From positions 7,688,001 to 7,752,000 of the forward strand of contig NZ_BJHV01000001.1 in NCBI RefSeq assembly GCF_005405925.1: a stretch of 64,000 bases of DNA. Direction: 5' to 3'. Positions 62,373-64,000 of the stretch are shown piece after piece (position 1 is the stretch's first letter; each line of letters begins with the position of its first letter). The notes under the pieces were generated by a model that was not told the DNA's origin, did not search any database, and saw only the letters and a list, made by a program, of their open reading frames with translations. This DNA is from Streptomyces antimycoticus. Its GTDB lineage: Bacteria; Actinomycetota; Actinomycetes; Streptomycetales; Streptomycetaceae. A program made the translations under genes and the position numbers.

Positions 62373-63208
62373 GTACGTCCCAGACATCTCGGGCATCCGG
62401 GACGCCTCTGGTCGCGCTCAGCGACATCAGCAAGTACTACGGCAACGTCCAGGCGCTGGACGGCGTCTCGCTGGAGGTGCACGCCGGGGAGATCACCTGC
62501 GTCCTCGGCGACAACGGCGCGGGCAAGTCCACCCTCATCAAGATCGTCGCGGGGCTGCACCAGCACGACGGCGGCAGCTTCACCATCGAGGGGGAGGAGA
62601 CCCGGCTCGGCTCCCCGCGCGAGGCCCTCGACCGCGGCATCGCCACGGTCTACCAGGACCTCGCCGTGGTCCCGATGATGCCGGTGTGGCGGAACTTCTT
62701 CCTCGGCTCCGAGATCCACAGGGGTCGCGGGCCGCTCCGGCGGCTGGACGTGGAGGCGATGCGCGCCACGACCCACCGTGAACTGCTGCGCATGGGCATC
62801 GATCTGCGCGATGTGGACCAGCCCATCGGCACCCTCTCCGGCGGGCAGCGCCAGTGCGTCGCCATCGCCCGCGCCGTCCACTTCGGCGCGAAGGTGCTGA
62901 TCCTGGACGAGCCGACGGCGGCGCTGGGCGTCAAGCAGTCCGGGGTCGTGCTCAAGTACGTCGCGGCCGCCCGGGACGCGGGCCTCGGCGTGGTCCTCAT
63001 CACCCACAACCCGCACCACGCCTATCTCGTCGGCGACCGCTTCGTGCTGCTCAAGCGCGGCGCCATGGCGGGCAGCCACGCCAAGGACGAGATCGCGCTG
63101 GAGGAGCTCACCCGGCAGATGGCGGGCGGCAGCGAGCTGGAACAGCTCAGCCATGAACTGGCCCGCACCCCCGCCCCGGATCTCTCGGAAGGGGTCGCCA
63201 AGGGCTGA
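62369..63208 (+). CDS. Sugar ABC transporter ATP-binding protein
   Basis: 279 aa, ATGA overlap. A single nucleotide-binding domain: Walker [15 protein letters not shown]-loop [20 protein letters not shown], signature [14 protein letters not shown], Walker [14 protein letters not shown]-loop LITHNPHH. Short FrcA-like form with one ATPase domain, unlike the two-domain RbsA/XylG. Completes the transporter with the two genes upstream. Confidence 0.93.
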   Translation: MSTSQTSRASGTPLVALSDISKYYGNVQALDGVSLEVHAGEITCVLGDNGAGKSTLIKIVAGLHQHDGGSFTIEGEETRLGSPREALDRGIATVYQDLAVVPMMPVWRNFFLGSEIHRGRGPLRRLDVEAMRATTHRELLRMGIDLRDVDQPIGTLSGGQRQCVAIARAVHFGAKVLILDEPTAALGVKQSGVVLKYVAAARDAGLGVVLITHNPHHAYLVGDRFVLLKRGAMAGSHAKDEIALEELTRQMAGGSELEQLSHELARTPAPDLSEGVAKG

Positions 63209-63434
63209 GCGGCCGGGCCGACGGCCGTGTCCCGGCCCCTTGGCGGGCCGCGCGCCGTAGGCTCGCCATGCGGCGTGAGGCGCGGGTGAGGCACAATCGC
63301 ACGGCGGGCCCCACCCGCCACGACCGACGCACCCGAGGCCGCGCGGCCTCCCGATACCCCCGCAGGGACGACGAACTCTTGCGAGCACGTACCCGCAGTG
63401 ACCGTACCCCCCACACCGGCGAGGGGGCCGGCCG

Positions 63435-64000
63435 ATGAGCATCTACCGCGAACGAGTGCACCGGGGCTCGGCCCGGGCCACCGTGTTGCGGACCGTCGGC
63501 ACCCGTGAGCGCCGCTCGCATCTCAGCGCGCCCCGGGTGCCCACGGTCGGCATCGACATCGGCGGCACCAAGGTGATGGCCGGAGTGGTCGACGCCGACG
63601 GCACCATCCTCGAGAAGCTGCGCACCGAGACCCCGGACAAGTCCAAGAGCCCCAAGGTCGTCGAGGACACCATCACCGAACTGGTGCTGGACCTCTCCGA
63701 CCGGCACGATGTGCACGCCGTGGGCATCGGCGCCGCGGGCTGGGTGGACGCCGACCGCAACCGGGTGCTCTTCGCCCCGCATCTGTCCTGGCGCAACGAA
63801 CCGCTGCGCGACCGGCTCGCGGAGCGGCTCGACGTCCCGGTCATGGTCGACAACGACGCCAACGCGGCGGCGTGGGCGGAGTGGCGGTTCGGCGCCGGAC
63901 GCGGCGAGGACCATCTCGTCATGATCACCCTCGGCACCGGGATCGGCGGCGCGATCCTGGAGGACGGCCAGGTCAAGCGCGGCAAGTACGGGGTCGCGGG
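63435..64000 (+). CDS. ROK-family glucokinase-like sugar kinase, cut by window end
   Basis: At least 188 codons from ATG 63435, still open at the edge. A basic N-terminal extension of about 34 aa precedes the ROK phosphate loop TVGIDIGGTKVMAGVVDADG. Then come AVGIGAAGWVDADRNRVLFA, MVDNDANAAAWAEWRFGAGR with the catalytic Asp, and HLVMITLGTGIGGAI. No HTH is seen, so it is a kinase rather than a ROK repressor. It may phosphorylate the sugar brought in by the transporter; a 226-nt gap separates them. Confidence 0.88.
   Translation, partial: MSIYRERVHRGSARATVLRTVGTRERRSHLSAPRVPTVGIDIGGTKVMAGVVDADGTILEKLRTETPDKSKSPKVVEDTITELVLDLSDRHDVHAVGIGAAGWVDADRNRVLFAPHLSWRNEPLRDRLAERLDVPVMVDNDANAAAWAEWRFGAGRGEDHLVMITLGTGIGGAILEDGQVKRGKYGVA

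Noticed and set aside
1..64000. CRISPR array, prophage, insertion sequence or secondary-metabolite cluster
   Set aside because: No spaced direct repeats, no transposase, no phage structural gene, and no PKS, NRPS or terpene synthase motifs were found. The short repeats seen are simple tandem arrays.

Overview
The window is very GC-rich, packed with genes on both strands, and reads throughout like a Streptomyces chromosome. The signs are GTG starts, TTA-poor codon use, many GntR/TetR/IclR/MerR/LuxR/XRE regulators, DUF2637, SCO6745-type and DUF6126 genes, lipobox and Tat secreted proteins, and gene pairs I remember from the central-right arm of S. coelicolor. No tRNA, rRNA, CRISPR array, insertion sequence or prophage was seen.

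Layout. (1) 0-11.8 kb: 5' end of a sulfite/nitrite reductase with a Cys-containing leader peptide, a GNAT enzyme, an HTH/peptidoglycan-binding membrane protein, a small secreted M15-like protein, a BrkB membrane protein, rsgA with an upstream mini-ORF, an FAD/NAD disulfide oxidoreductase, a degenerate PP2C-like protein and poxB. (2) 11.8-19 kb: GH38 alpha-mannosidase, an anti-sigma-type ATPase, a DUF2637 protein, a GntR regulator and a helical-repeat protein. (3) 19-26.3 kb: PucR regulator divergent from a three-subunit xanthine dehydrogenase plus XdhC. (4) 26.4-37.6 kb: broken GH6 cellulase, Tat-exported PLC-like protein, corA behind a Pro/acidic leader peptide, LuxR/GAF regulator, two acyl-CoA synthetases (one broken), metallopeptidase, zinc-ribbon/Mrr-like protein. 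(5) 37.6-49.5 kb: ureide pathway uraD-uraH-urate oxidase-8-oxoguanine deaminase, GH29 fucosidase, aceB, a MocA-like transferase, IclR regulator, allantoinase-allantoicase. (6) 49.5-64 kb: MerR regulator, a patch of gene remnants, SCO6745-type protein, AIM24 (broken), XRE/cupin regulator with DUF6126, RNase Sa-like ribonuclease (broken), KDG kinase and KDPG aldolase, a PheC-like secreted protein, TetR, a membrane protein, and a GntR-sugar ABC transporter-ROK kinase cluster cut by the window end.

How the parts fit. The xdh, ura/uricase, all and aceB genes form a nearly complete route from guanine/8-oxoguanine and xanthine through urate, allantoin and ureidoglycolate to glyoxylate, which aceB condenses with acetyl-CoA. 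XdhC and the MocA-like transferase would mature the molybdenum cofactor. Three matching 15-bp sites (TCAAY-N5-GTTGA) stand before uraD, allantoinase and aceB, next to the IclR regulator, and look like one regulon.

The most unusual features are candidate regulatory mini-ORFs before corA and rsgA, a low-complexity block inside the GH6 catalytic domain, a probable pseudophosphatase, and six separate frameshifts that are all single-base deletions in or beside GC-rich tracts. The last pattern suggests sequencing or assembly error as strongly as gene decay.
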